From: CAIWXH01 sp964555675
GTDB lineage: Bacteria > Chloroflexota > Chloroflexia > Chloroflexales > Chloroflexaceae
DNA: 17,314 nt
NCBI GenBank assembly: GCA_964555675.1
Contig: CAZKTU010000131.1
Coordinates: 1 to 17,314, forward strand
Direction of reading: 5' to 3'
In this document: one piece after another, positions 7,650 through 14,529 of the stretch
How positions within the stretch are numbered: the stretch's first letter is position 1
Layout of the letters: each line of letters opens with the position of its first letter
Translations under genes and position numbers: made by a program
The notes under the pieces: model-generated
The model's input: only the letters and a program-made list of their open reading frames with translations
Told to the model about the DNA's origin: nothing
Databases searched by the model: none

Positions 7650-7816
7650 ATGTGCGCAAGCCATGCTTGTGGCCCGGCGGCGCTCCCCCGCCCGTTGGCC
7701 CCGCCTTGGCCTACCCTGAGAAACGTGACAGGTACTTCCAAGAGTATTCCAAGGCCGCTCCGATAGGATGCGAGTGTGTCGAGCAGGTATGATCTCCAAA
7801 CCATAAGGAACCGACG
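7650..7816 (+). promoter_or_regulatory. Intergenic leader with a -10-like element before the redox cluster
   Basis: 167 bases without a gene, noticeably less GC-rich than its surroundings in the second half. TATGAT (7788-7793) is a five-of-six match to the -10 consensus, about 24 bases before the ATG at 7817. No clear -35 is found at standard spacing. AAGGA at about 7807 is the likely ribosome binding site for the next gene. Confidence 0.3.
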
Positions 7817-8554
7817 ATGACCCAGCGTATCGCCCTTACCGTCGCCGCCGCCCTCAGCGCTTTTATGCTGGTGCTGATCGGGGGCCTGGTGACTCGCATT
7901 AGCCAGCAGCCCGTCGCCGCGGCTCCCACGGTCATTGCCACCGCCGCCCCGCCGACTGCGACCGCGATCGACCCCGCCACCCAGGCCGCCATCGCCGAGC
8001 GTGACGCCGCCTTCCAGTCCGCCCTCGCCGAGGCCAATGCCCGCATCGAGGCCGCTAACGCCCAGGTCAGCCAGGCCAACAGCCAGCTCGAGCAGGCCAA
8101 CGCTCGCATCGAGCAGGTCAATAACGCGCCCGTCGTTGCGCAGGCGCCGCCCGCTGCGCCTGTAGCTGTCGTGGTGGCGGCCCCGGCCCCGGCCGCGCCC
8201 GTCGCGCCCGCCGCGCCAGAGGCTCCGGCCGCGCCCGTGGCGCCCACCTTCGCAGTCAGCCCCGAGCAGGCCGCCACGCTGGCCCAGGCTGCCGCCTATG
8301 GCGCCGCCCCGACCCGGGCAGCCGAGCTGGTGAGCCTTCAGGGCGCGCCCGCCTACGAGGTGGCCTTCCCCGATGGTCTGGTCTACATCGACGCCAACAG
8401 CGGCGCCGTGCTCGCCAGCAGCATCCCTGCCCCGGCGCCTGTGGTGCAGGCCGGTCAGGGCGGCGAGTACGAGGACGACGACGAGCACGAGGAGCGCGAG
8501 CACGAGGAGCGCGAGGGTGAGGACGACGAGCACGAGGGTGGCGACGATGACTAA
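7817..8554 (+). CDS. Membrane-anchored PepSY-like protein with acidic His-rich tail
   Basis: 245 aa, ATG with AGGA eight bases upstream. Residues 5-26 are one hydrophobic anchor, probably leaving the rest outside the membrane. Residues about 54-102 (AERDAAFQSALAEANARIEA and onward) form heptad-like coiled coil with alternating Ala, Glu and Gln. An Ala/Pro-rich linker covers 103-145. Residues about 146-203 (VSPEQAATLAQAAA, VSLQGAPAYEVAF, GLVYIDANSGAVLAS) resemble a PepSY domain by pattern: helix, strand, then a Y-x-D-x-x-x-G-x-V-L strand end. The last 29 residues (217-245) are almost wholly Asp, Glu and His, a likely metal-binding tail. With ApbE and a ferric-reductase-like gene downstream, a role in extracellular electron or metal handling is plausible. 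The stop overlaps the next gene by eight bases. Confidence 0.75.
   Translation: MTQRIALTVAAALSAFMLVLIGGLVTRISQQPVAAAPTVIATAAPPTATAIDPATQAAIAERDAAFQSALAEANARIEAANAQVSQANSQLEQANARIEQVNNAPVVAQAPPAAPVAVVVAAPAPAAPVAPAAPEAPAAPVAPTFAVSPEQAATLAQAAAYGAAPTRAAELVSLQGAPAYEVAFPDGLVYIDANSGAVLASSIPAPAPVVQAGQGGEYEDDDEHEEREHEEREGEDDEHEGGDDD
8486..8515 (+). repeat. Tandem 15-bp repeat encoding HEERE
   Basis: Two perfect copies of CACGAGGAGCGCGAG (8486-8500 and 8501-8515) encode HEERE-HEERE in the acidic tail of the PepSY-like protein. Such in-frame repeats vary by slippage and so could change tail length between strains. Confidence 0.8.
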
Positions 8555-9008
8555 GCCACGCACCGCCCCGCGCGCCACCGGCGCCCCCGGCGTCAAGCAG
8601 CTGATCACCGCCGCATCCCTCGCCGCGACCCTGGCGGGCTGGGCCCTCCTGACCCCGCGCGAGACCGCCGTCCAGCCCGCCGCCGAGCCCCAGTTCGCCC
8701 CTGGCCAGGCCCAGGCGCCCCTGGTGCTGGCCGCGCCGATAATGCCGACCCTGGCGCCCGTGGCCGTAGCCGCAACCGCGGCGCCCCTGGCCGAGCGGCC
8801 CGTCCAACAGGCGGCTGCCCCCGCGGCCCAGGCCCCCGCGGCCCAGGCCCCCGCCGCCGCGCAGGCCCCTATCCAGGCCGCCCCGGCCGCCCAGGCGCCC
8901 GTCGCCGCCCCCGCCGCACCTGTGGCAGCGCCGGCCCTGCGCGAGGTGACCGCCCCGCCGCCGGCCCCCGCGCCGGCCCCCGTGACCTCGACGCGCTCGT
9001 CGCGCTAG
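8547..9008 (+). CDS. Small membrane-anchored Ala/Pro-rich protein of unknown function
   Basis: 153 aa from the ATG at 8547, which overlaps the end of the previous gene by eight bases and has GAGGGTGG just upstream. The frame is open further back, but only inside the PepSY-like gene. Residues about 18-37 (KQLITAASLAATLAGWALLT) form a single hydrophobic anchor. The rest is low-complexity Ala/Pro/Gln (repeats of APAAQ and APVA) and ends PVTSTRSSR. I recognise no domain and no flavinylation motif of the S/T-G-A-T type. Its coupling to the PepSY-like gene and nearness to apbE suggest a structural or spacer part of the same membrane system. The composition, including a 15-bp tandem repeat at 8817-8846, is prone to slippage. 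Confidence 0.65.
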   Translation: MTKPRTAPRATGAPGVKQLITAASLAATLAGWALLTPRETAVQPAAEPQFAPGQAQAPLVLAAPIMPTLAPVAVAATAAPLAERPVQQAAAPAAQAPAAQAPAAAQAPIQAAPAAQAPVAAPAAPVAAPALREVTAPPPAPAPAPVTSTRSSR

Positions 9009-9023
9009 CACTGCCGAGCACAG

Positions 9024-9048
9024 CTGACGGGTAGCCGCCTCCCGTCAG
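9024..9048 (+). terminator. Perfect 8-bp stem hairpin before the scaffold gap
   Basis: CTGACGGG (9024-9031) and CCCGTCAG (9041-9048) pair perfectly around a nine-base loop, 15 bases after the stop of the small Ala/Pro-rich gene. Only six more bases are known before the N run, so a following T-tract cannot be checked. It could be a terminator separating the two halves of the redox cluster, or a hairpin that broke the assembly. Confidence 0.5.
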
Positions 9049-9054
9049 GGCGCA

Positions 9055-9154
9055 NNNNNNNNNNNNNNNNNNNNNNNNNNNNNNNNNNNNNNNNNNNNNN
9101 NNNNNNNNNNNNNNNNNNNNNNNNNNNNNNNNNNNNNNNNNNNNNNNNNNNNNN
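9055..9154. other. 100-N scaffold gap inside the redox cluster
   Basis: Exactly 100 Ns, the conventional placeholder for a gap of unknown size. The two flanks share no visible overlap, unlike the second gap. Real sequence, possibly a whole gene, may be missing between the hairpin and apbE. Confidence 0.95.
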
Positions 9155-9172
9155 TCAGAGGGAGATAGTCTG

Positions 9173-10102
9173 ATGCAGCGGATCACCTTCAGGGCAATGG
9201 GGAGCGCGATGCTGGCGGCCCTCGACAGCGATGAGCCCACGGCCCAGGCCTGGCTCGACGAGGTCCCGCGCTGGTTCGAGCGCTGGGAGCAGCACCTGAG
9301 CCGCTTTCGCCCCGACAGCGAGCTGTCGGCCCTGAACCGTAACCCTGGCCGCTGGACCAGCGTCAGCGCCGTGCTGTGGGCGGTGCTCACGGCGGCCCTC
9401 GAGGCGGCCCGCGCCACCGATGGCCTGGTCACCCCGACCCTGCTGACTGCGGTCGAGGCCGCCGGGTACAGCCGTGACTTCGCCGATGGGGCCTGGGCCG
9501 GGCAGGACACGCCCGCCGGCGCCGGCCCAGCCCCCAGCCCCGGGGCCTGGCGAGCGATCGAGCTGGACGAGCGCCGCCGCATGGTGCGCCTGCCGGCCGG
9601 CGTGCGCCTCGACCTCGGCGGGGTCGCCAAGGGTTGGGCCGCCGACGAGGTGGCCGGCCGGCTCGGGCCCGTGGCCCCGGCCCTGGTGGACGCCGGGGGC
9701 GACATCGCCGTCAGCGGCCCCATGGCCAACGGCTCGCCCTGGCCCATCGCCGTCGACGACCCCCTCGGGCGCGGCGCGCGGCTCGACCTGCTGCTGCTCT
9801 CCGCCGGGGGTGTAGCCACCTCGGGCCGCGACTACAGGCGCTGGCGCCAGGGCGAGGACTACGCGCACCATATCATCGACCCGCGGACCGGCCGGCCGGC
9901 CCGCACCGACGCCCTGAGCGCCACGGTCGTCGGCCCGAGCGCCCTCGCCGCCGAGGTCGCCGCCAAGGCGGCCCTCATAAACGGCAGCGCCGGCTGGCCC
10001 GCGACCATCGACCGCGAGCCGCCCCTTGTCACCTTGATGGTTCTCGAGGATGCCACCGTACTGCGCGGGCCGGGTTGGCCCGCTTATTGCTTCATGAACT
10101 AA
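9173..10102 (+). CDS. apbE: FAD:protein FMN transferase (ApbE family)
   Basis: 309 aa, ATG with GGGAG eight bases upstream, starting 18 bases after the gap. Family motifs in order: N-terminal FRAMGSAM (6-13), FRPDSELSALN (45-55), the conserved LDLGGVAKGWAADEV (146-160), ALVDAGGDIAVSG (170-182), GVATSGRDYRRW (213-224) and HHIIDPRTGRPA (232-243), which holds the Mg-binding Asp region. ApbE takes FMN from FAD and attaches it covalently to a Ser or Thr of carrier proteins used in electron transfer. There is no signal peptide or lipobox, so this copy should act in the cytoplasm, unlike the lipoprotein ApbE of many bacteria. The downstream haem protein is 13 bases away. No obvious acceptor motif appears in the visible neighbours, so the substrate may be in the gap or elsewhere. 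Confidence 0.93.
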   Translation: MQRITFRAMGSAMLAALDSDEPTAQAWLDEVPRWFERWEQHLSRFRPDSELSALNRNPGRWTSVSAVLWAVLTAALEAARATDGLVTPTLLTAVEAAGYSRDFADGAWAGQDTPAGAGPAPSPGAWRAIELDERRRMVRLPAGVRLDLGGVAKGWAADEVAGRLGPVAPALVDAGGDIAVSGPMANGSPWPIAVDDPLGRGARLDLLLLSAGGVATSGRDYRRWRQGEDYAHHIIDPRTGRPARTDALSATVVGPSALAAEVAAKAALINGSAGWPATIDREPPLVTLMVLEDATVLRGPGWPAYCFMN

Positions 10103-10115
10103 AGGAGCCAGTCTT

Positions 10116-10982
10116 ATGAGCGATGATAAAGCCGCTCGCCTCGCCGCCATTCGAGCCGCGAATGCGGCGCGCGCCGCCACAGGCTCACCCGAAAGCACTA
10201 TCCCGGCCGCCCCCCCGGCCGCGTCGCCCGTCGCAGCGCCTGCTACCCCCCGAGCGAGCGCTGGGGCGGGCGACCTTCTCGACCTTGACCATCTGCCGCC
10301 CGCGATGGCGCCCCAGATCCTGGTGATGCTCCTCGTGGGGGCCGTCCTCGGCGCCCTGGCCGCGGTCTTCGCGCTGCCGGCCTGGCTGCCCGGCCTGGCC
10401 GAATCGCTGCTCGGCAGCGAGCCCAAGGCCTATTGGTACCTGTCCCGCTCGAGCGCTCTGGTCGCCTATGGCCTAACCTGGCTGGCCATGCTCTTCGGGT
10501 TGCTGATCACCAGCAAGGCGGCGCGCCTGTGGCCGGGCGGCCCGGTCGCCTTCGACCTGCACCAGCACGCCAGCCTGCTCGGCCTGGCCTTCGCCCTCTT
10601 CCATGCCCTGATCCTGCTGGGCGACCGCTACATCCAGGCGACACTCGCCCAGATCCTCGTGCCGTTCGCCTACGGCGGCTACGAGCCTATGTGGGTCGGG
10701 GTCGGCCAGGTCGCCCTCTACCTGCTCGCCATCGTCGGCCTCAGCTTCTATGTGAAGCAGTGGCTTGGCCGGCGGGCCTGGCGGCTCATCCACTTCCTCA
10801 GCTTCGCCCTGTTCGCCATGGCCTTGCTCCACGGGATCTTCAGCGGCAGCGACAGCGGCGAGGCGTGGACGCGGGGCTTTTACTGGGCCACCGGCGGCAG
10901 CATCCTCTTCCTCACGCTCTACCGGGTGTTGATGGCCCTGGTCCCTGGCTCTAAAGGCAAACGACAGGTCGCCAAGGCCTGA
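10116..10982 (+). CDS. Ferric-reductase-like/YedZ-type transmembrane haem protein
   Basis: 288 aa. AAGGAG overlaps the apbE stop codon, so the two are translated as one operon. The N-terminal 60 residues are an Ala/Pro-rich tail. Six hydrophobic helices follow at about 66-88, 107-131, 150-169, 193-213, 222-243 and 254-276. His149 and His163 flank helix 3 and His226 and His239 flank helix 5. This 13-14 residue spacing is expected of bis-His b-haem binding in the ferric reductase-like domain (YedZ/MsrQ, Fre, Nox). There is no FAD or NAD(P)H dehydrogenase module, so electrons must come from a partner, plausibly a flavoprotein modified by the upstream ApbE. The gene is convergent with the Ser/Thr kinase, 32 bases away, with no strong terminator between them. 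Confidence 0.88.
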   Translation: MSDDKAARLAAIRAANAARAATGSPESTIPAAPPAASPVAAPATPRASAGAGDLLDLDHLPPAMAPQILVMLLVGAVLGALAAVFALPAWLPGLAESLLGSEPKAYWYLSRSSALVAYGLTWLAMLFGLLITSKAARLWPGGPVAFDLHQHASLLGLAFALFHALILLGDRYIQATLAQILVPFAYGGYEPMWVGVGQVALYLLAIVGLSFYVKQWLGRRAWRLIHFLSFALFAMALLHGIFSGSDSGEAWTRGFYWATGGSILFLTLYRVLMALVPGSKGKRQVAKA

Positions 10983-11014
10983 GTCCAGGCCGCGCTCACG
11001 GGGCGAAACCTGAC

Positions 11015-12565
11015 TCACCGCCCGACCCGCAGCACGGCGTAGTCGAGCATGAAGAAGGGGGGCTGACCGGGCCGGCCCTGCGAGCGATTGACGATCACGA
11101 TCTCGTTCACCCCGGCCCGCAGGATCGCCCCGTCGAAGGGGAAGCGGTGCTCGCCCCAGGTGCCCGTATCGACGTTCTCGAGGTTGAAGTCGTCGTCGGG
11201 CAGGGGGTTCTCGCCGTTGTAGATCGTCTGGCCGTTGACCGCGATCAGGATCTCTGTCTTGCGCGGGCCCTCTGAGTCCATGCCGATCACCTGCAGCTCG
11301 GCGGGGCCGCTGGTGCGCCCCGAGAGGGTGAAGCGCATGCGCATTGTGTCGTAGTCAGAGCCGGCCGCGTAGATCCAGGTCGCCGAGCGCCCCGCGTAGC
11401 CGTTCGCGAGCCTGAAGCCGCCCTCCCAGACCCGGTCCTCGATCGTGAGCTCGACCCCGCCCCCTGGTCGGCCGCTCGTCCAGAGCCAGAAGCCCAGGGC
11501 TGCGATCAGCCCCAGCCCTGCCAGTAGCAGCGGCAGCCGCGAGCGCCTCGGCGCGGCCGCCGGCGTCGCTGCCCGCGGTGGGGTCGCCTCTTGGGGGGCG
11601 GGCGCGCTGGGCAGCGGTTGTGCGGCCGGGCGCGGCGGCGCCAGGGGCGCGGGGCGCGGCACTGGCGCCGGCTGGGCCGTGGTGAGCGCCACAGTCGTGC
11701 TGCCTGCCCCCGGCGGCAGCGTCCGCCTGAGTCCAGCCTCCTCGAGCTCGCGGGCCAGGCGCCGTAGCTCGGCGGCGAATTCGCCGGCGCTCTGCTGGCG
11801 AGCCGTGGGGTCCTTCGCCAGAGCTCTGAGCACACAGCGCTCGACGGCTACGGGCAGCCCCGGCGCGAAGGCGCTCGGCGCCGGGGGCGGCTCGTTCACG
11901 TGCTGGACGAGCACGGCCAGGGGGCTATCGCCCGCGAAGGGCAGGCGGCCGGTCAGCAGCTCGAACAGCACCACCCCCACCGAGTAGAGGTCCGAGCGCG
12001 CATCAGAGGGGCGGTCCGCGGCCCGCTCGGGGGCCATGTAGTTGGCGGTGCCGATGATCTGGCCCGGCAGAGTCAGCTGGGTGGTGGCGCTCAGGCTCTC
12101 GGCGATCCCGAAGTCGGCCAGCAGGGGCCAGTCGGGCGAGGGCAGCATCACATTGGCCGGCTTGACGTCGCGGTGGACGATGCCTCGCCCGTGGGCGTAG
12201 GCCAGGGCGTCGAGCACCAGGGCCATCAGCGCGAGGGCGCGGGCCGGGGCGAGAGGGCCCGCGGCGGTCTCGTCGGCCAGGGTGCGCCCGCCGAGGATGT
12301 ACTGGGTCACGAAGTAGCGCTGCCCCCCGTCCTCGCCGTAGTCGTAGAGCGGCAGGATGTTGGGGTGGTGGAGCGAGGCGACGGCCCTGGCCTCGCGCTC
12401 GAAGCGGGCCGCGGCGGCGGGATCGATCAGGTCGCGCAACACTTTTACGGCCACGTCACGCCCAAGGGCCGGCTGATGGGCGCGGTAGACCGTAGCCATA
12501 CCGCCCCGGCCGATCTGCTCGACGAGCTGGTACTGCCCAAGGGTGATCCCGACCAACGAGCTCAT
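11015..12565 (-). CDS. Transmembrane Ser/Thr protein kinase with extracellular jelly-roll-like domain
   Basis: 516 aa from the ATG at 12565 (MSSLVGITLGQYQLVEQIG), chosen over an upstream start because GGAG precedes it by seven bases and the family begins there. The kinase domain (about 10-270) is complete: Gly loop IGRGGMATVY, Lys41, Glu57, HRDVKPAN (131-138), DFG (151-153) and APE (178-180), so it should be active. A Pro/Ala-rich linker (about 280-340) leads to one membrane helix (344-363). The extracellular part (about 370-516), with WIYAAGSDYDTMRMRFTLSG, AELQVIGMD, ILIAVNGQTIYNGENPL and LRAGVNEIVIVNRS, has the strand pattern of a galactose-binding-like jelly roll and may sense a carbohydrate. 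Such Hanks-type kinases regulate cell-surface and growth functions; the target is unknown. It lies after pth but has its own promoter candidate. Confidence 0.93.
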   Translation of the reverse strand: MSSLVGITLGQYQLVEQIGRGGMATVYRAHQPALGRDVAVKVLRDLIDPAAAARFEREARAVASLHHPNILPLYDYGEDGGQRYFVTQYILGGRTLADETAAGPLAPARALALMALVLDALAYAHGRGIVHRDVKPANVMLPSPDWPLLADFGIAESLSATTQLTLPGQIIGTANYMAPERAADRPSDARSDLYSVGVVLFELLTGRLPFAGDSPLAVLVQHVNEPPPAPSAFAPGLPVAVERCVLRALAKDPTARQQSAGEFAAELRRLARELEEAGLRRTLPPGAGSTTVALTTAQPAPVPRPAPLAPPRPAAQPLPSAPAPQEATPPRAATPAAAPRRSRLPLLLAGLGLIAALGFWLWTSGRPGGGVELTIEDRVWEGGFRLANGYAGRSATWIYAAGSDYDTMRMRFTLSGRTSGPAELQVIGMDSEGPRKTEILIAVNGQTIYNGENPLPDDDFNLENVDTGTWGEHRFPFDGAILRAGVNEIVIVNRSQGRPGQPPFFMLDYAVLRVGR

Positions 12566-12603
12566 GCGGCTGCTCCAAACACACGCTGGCGAACGCCGCA
12601 CGT

Positions 12604-12632
12604 ATCGTAGCAGTGTCCGTCGCCGCTGACAA
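12604..12632 (-). promoter_or_regulatory. Sigma-70-type promoter for the Ser/Thr kinase
   Basis: On the minus strand TTGTCA (12632 to 12627) matches the -35 consensus at five of six bases and TACGAT (12609 to 12604) matches the -10 at four of six, with an exact 17-base spacer. The start point would be near 12597, giving a leader of about 32 nt before the ATG at 12565. It is the best -35/-10 pair in the window. Confidence 0.5.
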
Positions 12633-12651
12633 GGCGCGCCGCTCGCTCGCC

Positions 12652-12694
12652 GTGGGGCTGAAGCCCACCATTTCGGGGAGGCCAGGCCTCCCCG
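12652..12694. repeat. Two adjacent GC-rich hairpins between pth and the kinase gene
   Basis: GTGGGGCT/AGCCCAC (12652-12668, one bulge) is followed by CGGGGAGGCC/GGCCTCCCCG (12674-12694), a 10-bp stem with one base at its centre. Neither is followed by a T-tract on the minus strand. They may end pth transcription, or belong to a dispersed REP-like repeat. They lie upstream of the kinase promoter. Confidence 0.45.
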
Positions 12695-12732
12695 CGCCCC
12701 TCCTGAAGCCGTCAATGAGCTCGGACGCTGTA

Positions 12733-13299
12733 TTAGGTCGGGTTGTAGCGGTTCATCGCCGCCGTGAGCCCCTCGCGCACGACCAGTTCGACGGCGTCGC
12801 CGACCGTGTCGAGCAGGGCCGGCAGCTGGGCTTCTTCGTCCTTGCTGAAGCGGCTGAGCACATAGGCCGCCGCGTCCATCTTGCCGGGGGCCTGGTCGAT
12901 GCCGACCCGCAGGCGCGGAAACTCGTTGCCGCCCAGCTGCCCGACGATCGAGCGCATGCCGTTGTGGGTGCCGGCGCTGCCCCGCTCGCGGAAGCGCAGC
13001 TTCGCGAAGGGCAGGTCCATGTCGTCATAGACCACCAGCAGCTCGCGGGCGGGCTCGATCTTGTACCAGCCGCGCAGGGCCGAGACGGCCTGCCCGCTCA
13101 GGTTCATAAAGGTCTGCGGCTTGACCAGGGCCACCCGCTGCCCGGCGAGATTGCCCTCGGCGATCAGGCTGTTGGCCCGCTTGCCGCGAAACTCAAGCCC
13201 ATGGCGCGCGGCCAGGGCGTCGAGCGCGTCGAAGCCGATGTTGTGGCGCGTGCGCGCGTACTGCGCCCCCGGGTTCCCCAGTCCGACGATCAGCCACAT
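12733..13299 (-). CDS. pth: Peptidyl-tRNA hydrolase
   Basis: 188 aa from the ATG at 13299 (MWLIVGLGNPGAQYARTRHN), the canonical N-terminus; a longer frame adds 22 unconserved residues. A purine-rich GGAAGAAGG lies directly upstream. Key residues of bacterial Pth are present: Asn9, catalytic His19, FMNLSG with Asn66, YDDMDLP with Asp92, and AGTHNGMRSI with Asn113. It releases peptides from peptidyl-tRNA that drops off stalled ribosomes, an essential cytoplasmic recycling step. It is downstream of the RIO kinase gene on the same strand, separated by a perfect 32-bp palindrome, so the two may not share one transcript. Length and motifs are normal. Confidence 0.96.
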   Translation of the reverse strand: MWLIVGLGNPGAQYARTRHNIGFDALDALAARHGLEFRGKRANSLIAEGNLAGQRVALVKPQTFMNLSGQAVSALRGWYKIEPARELLVVYDDMDLPFAKLRFRERGSAGTHNGMRSIVGQLGGNEFPRLRVGIDQAPGKMDAAAYVLSRFSKDEEAQLPALLDTVGDAVELVVREGLTAAMNRYNPT

Positions 13300-13366
13300 G
13301 CCTTCTTCCCGCAGCTCGCCACTTCTCCCAGGGCGTATGGTAGCCCCAAGGCGTCTCGGCGTCAAT

Positions 13367-13398
13367 TGAAGAAGGAGCGCTGCAGCGCTCCTTCTTCA
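13367..13398. terminator. Perfect 32-bp palindrome between RIO kinase and pth
   Basis: The segment is its own reverse complement over all 32 bases, from TGAAGAAGGAGCGC to GCGCTCCTTCTTCA around a TGCA centre. It starts eight bases beyond the RIO kinase stop on the minus strand. As RNA it can form a hairpin of up to 14 bp with a TGCA loop. The stem ends in a pyrimidine-rich strand rather than a clean T-run, so it may be a terminator, a processing site or a protein-binding site. Confidence 0.6.
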
Positions 13399-13405
13399 CC
13401 TCCGC

Positions 13406-14380
13406 TCACCCCTGCAGGTAGTCCCACCACAGCCGGTCCGCCACGCCCCGGGCATCGGCGCGGGCGCCGAAAGGGGCCAGGGCCGCGGTGACCCGGGCCA
13501 CATCGCGGGCCAGCAGGACGCGGGCGTCGTCGCCCTGGCGCGGGTCGACGGCCTGGGCGAAGTCGATGATATAGGGCTGCCCCTCCCAGGCGAGGATGTT
13601 GTAGACCGAGAGGTCGCCGTGGATGCGGTGCGCGCTCAGCAGGCGCCCGATGTCCTCGATCAGGCCGTCGAGCAGGTCCTGGGCCTCGCCGCGGCCCACC
13701 TCGATCTCGCAGAGGCGCGGCGCCACCGTCTCTTCGTCGCCCACGTACTCCATCAGCAGGCCGTTGCCCGACTGGGCGTAGGGGCGCGGTGTGCGCACGC
13801 CCAGGCTGTAGGCCAGCTCCTGGGTGGCGTACTCATAGCCGATCCAGCTCGAGACCTGGAAGGCCCGGCCCTTGGCGCTGCCGCGCGAGGGCACGCCCTT
13901 GCCGGTCAGCTTGACCTGCTTGCCCGACTCGTTGCGCACCACCCGCCCCTCGCGGTACTGGGCGTCGTTGCTCAGGCTGCGGAACATGCGCGGCCGGTAG
14001 ATCTTGGCCGCCAGCAGGGGGCTGGCGCTCGCCGGGCCGCTCGTGCAGCAGAAGACCGTCGCCTCCTTGCCGCTCTTCACCTCGCGCAGCACGTCGGCGA
14101 TCAGGTCCTGCTCGTAGAACTGGGTCAGCGACGAGAGCACCCAGAAGCCGTCGCGCCTGCCGACCAGGGCCGCGGGCTCGAAGGGCTCTTTGGCCCCCTC
14201 GCCCTCTTTCGTCTCGCTGATCCAGCGCTGCACATCGGCGTTGGCCTCGAAGCTCTGCTTGGCCACACCCTCGCGCGCCGTCGGCTTCGGCTGCTTGCGC
14301 TCTTTGCGCCGGGTCCCGTAGGCCGGGGCCTCATCCTCGTCGGCGTCGTACTGCCCACCATTGGTCGGATAGCGAACCAT
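13406..14380 (-). CDS. RIO1-like atypical protein kinase
   Basis: 324 aa from the ATG at 14380 (MVRYPTNGG); a TTG 27 bases upstream would add nine residues containing the likely GAGGAG ribosome binding site. An N-terminal charged extension of about 70 residues precedes the RIO domain. The kinase motifs are SGKEATVF (103-110, flexible nucleotide loop), the AAKIY Lys126, HGDLSVYNIL (254-263) with catalytic Asp256 and Asn261, and the metal-binding IDF (272-274, Asp273). RIO kinases are universal in archaea and eukaryotes, where RIO1 and RIO2 mature the small ribosomal subunit. They occur patchily in bacteria, where the role is unclear. Location directly upstream of pth is compatible with a translation-related job but is weak evidence. 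A strong hairpin and a micro-ORF lie just upstream. Confidence 0.9.
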   Translation of the reverse strand: MVRYPTNGGQYDADEDEAPAYGTRRKERKQPKPTAREGVAKQSFEANADVQRWISETKEGEGAKEPFEPAALVGRRDGFWVLSSLTQFYEQDLIADVLREVKSGKEATVFCCTSGPASASPLLAAKIYRPRMFRSLSNDAQYREGRVVRNESGKQVKLTGKGVPSRGSAKGRAFQVSSWIGYEYATQELAYSLGVRTPRPYAQSGNGLLMEYVGDEETVAPRLCEIEVGRGEAQDLLDGLIEDIGRLLSAHRIHGDLSVYNILAWEGQPYIIDFAQAVDPRQGDDARVLLARDVARVTAALAPFGARADARGVADRLWWDYLQG

Positions 14381-14410
14381 ATGCTCCTCAAACTGGCTAA
14401 GAATCAATAA

Positions 14411-14446
14411 CGGCGGCCCGGGACTCCGAGAGTCCCGCGGCCGCCG
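14411..14446 (-). terminator. Strong hairpin with T-rich tail upstream of the RIO kinase
   Basis: CGGCGGCC (14411-14418) pairs with GGCCGCCG (14439-14446), and GGGACTC (14420-14426) pairs with GAGTCCC (14430-14436), with a CGA loop and only a 1-versus-2-base bulge. On the minus strand the stem is followed by TTATTGATTCTT, so it fits an intrinsic terminator for transcripts from the micro-ORF. It ends 30 bases before the RIO kinase ATG, so it could also act as an attenuator for that gene. Confidence 0.65.
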
Positions 14447-14529
14447 TGCAGTCGAGGAGCAGAGGCGCGCCGATCACCCCGCACGAAGCGGCGTGGCGCT
14501 GCAAGCCTCAGGCTAGTCGAAATCCTGCG

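Noticed and set aside
10976..10991. GGCCT/AGGCC hairpin after the ferric-reductase-like gene as a terminator
   Set aside because: Only a 5-bp stem that starts inside the coding sequence and has no T-tract.
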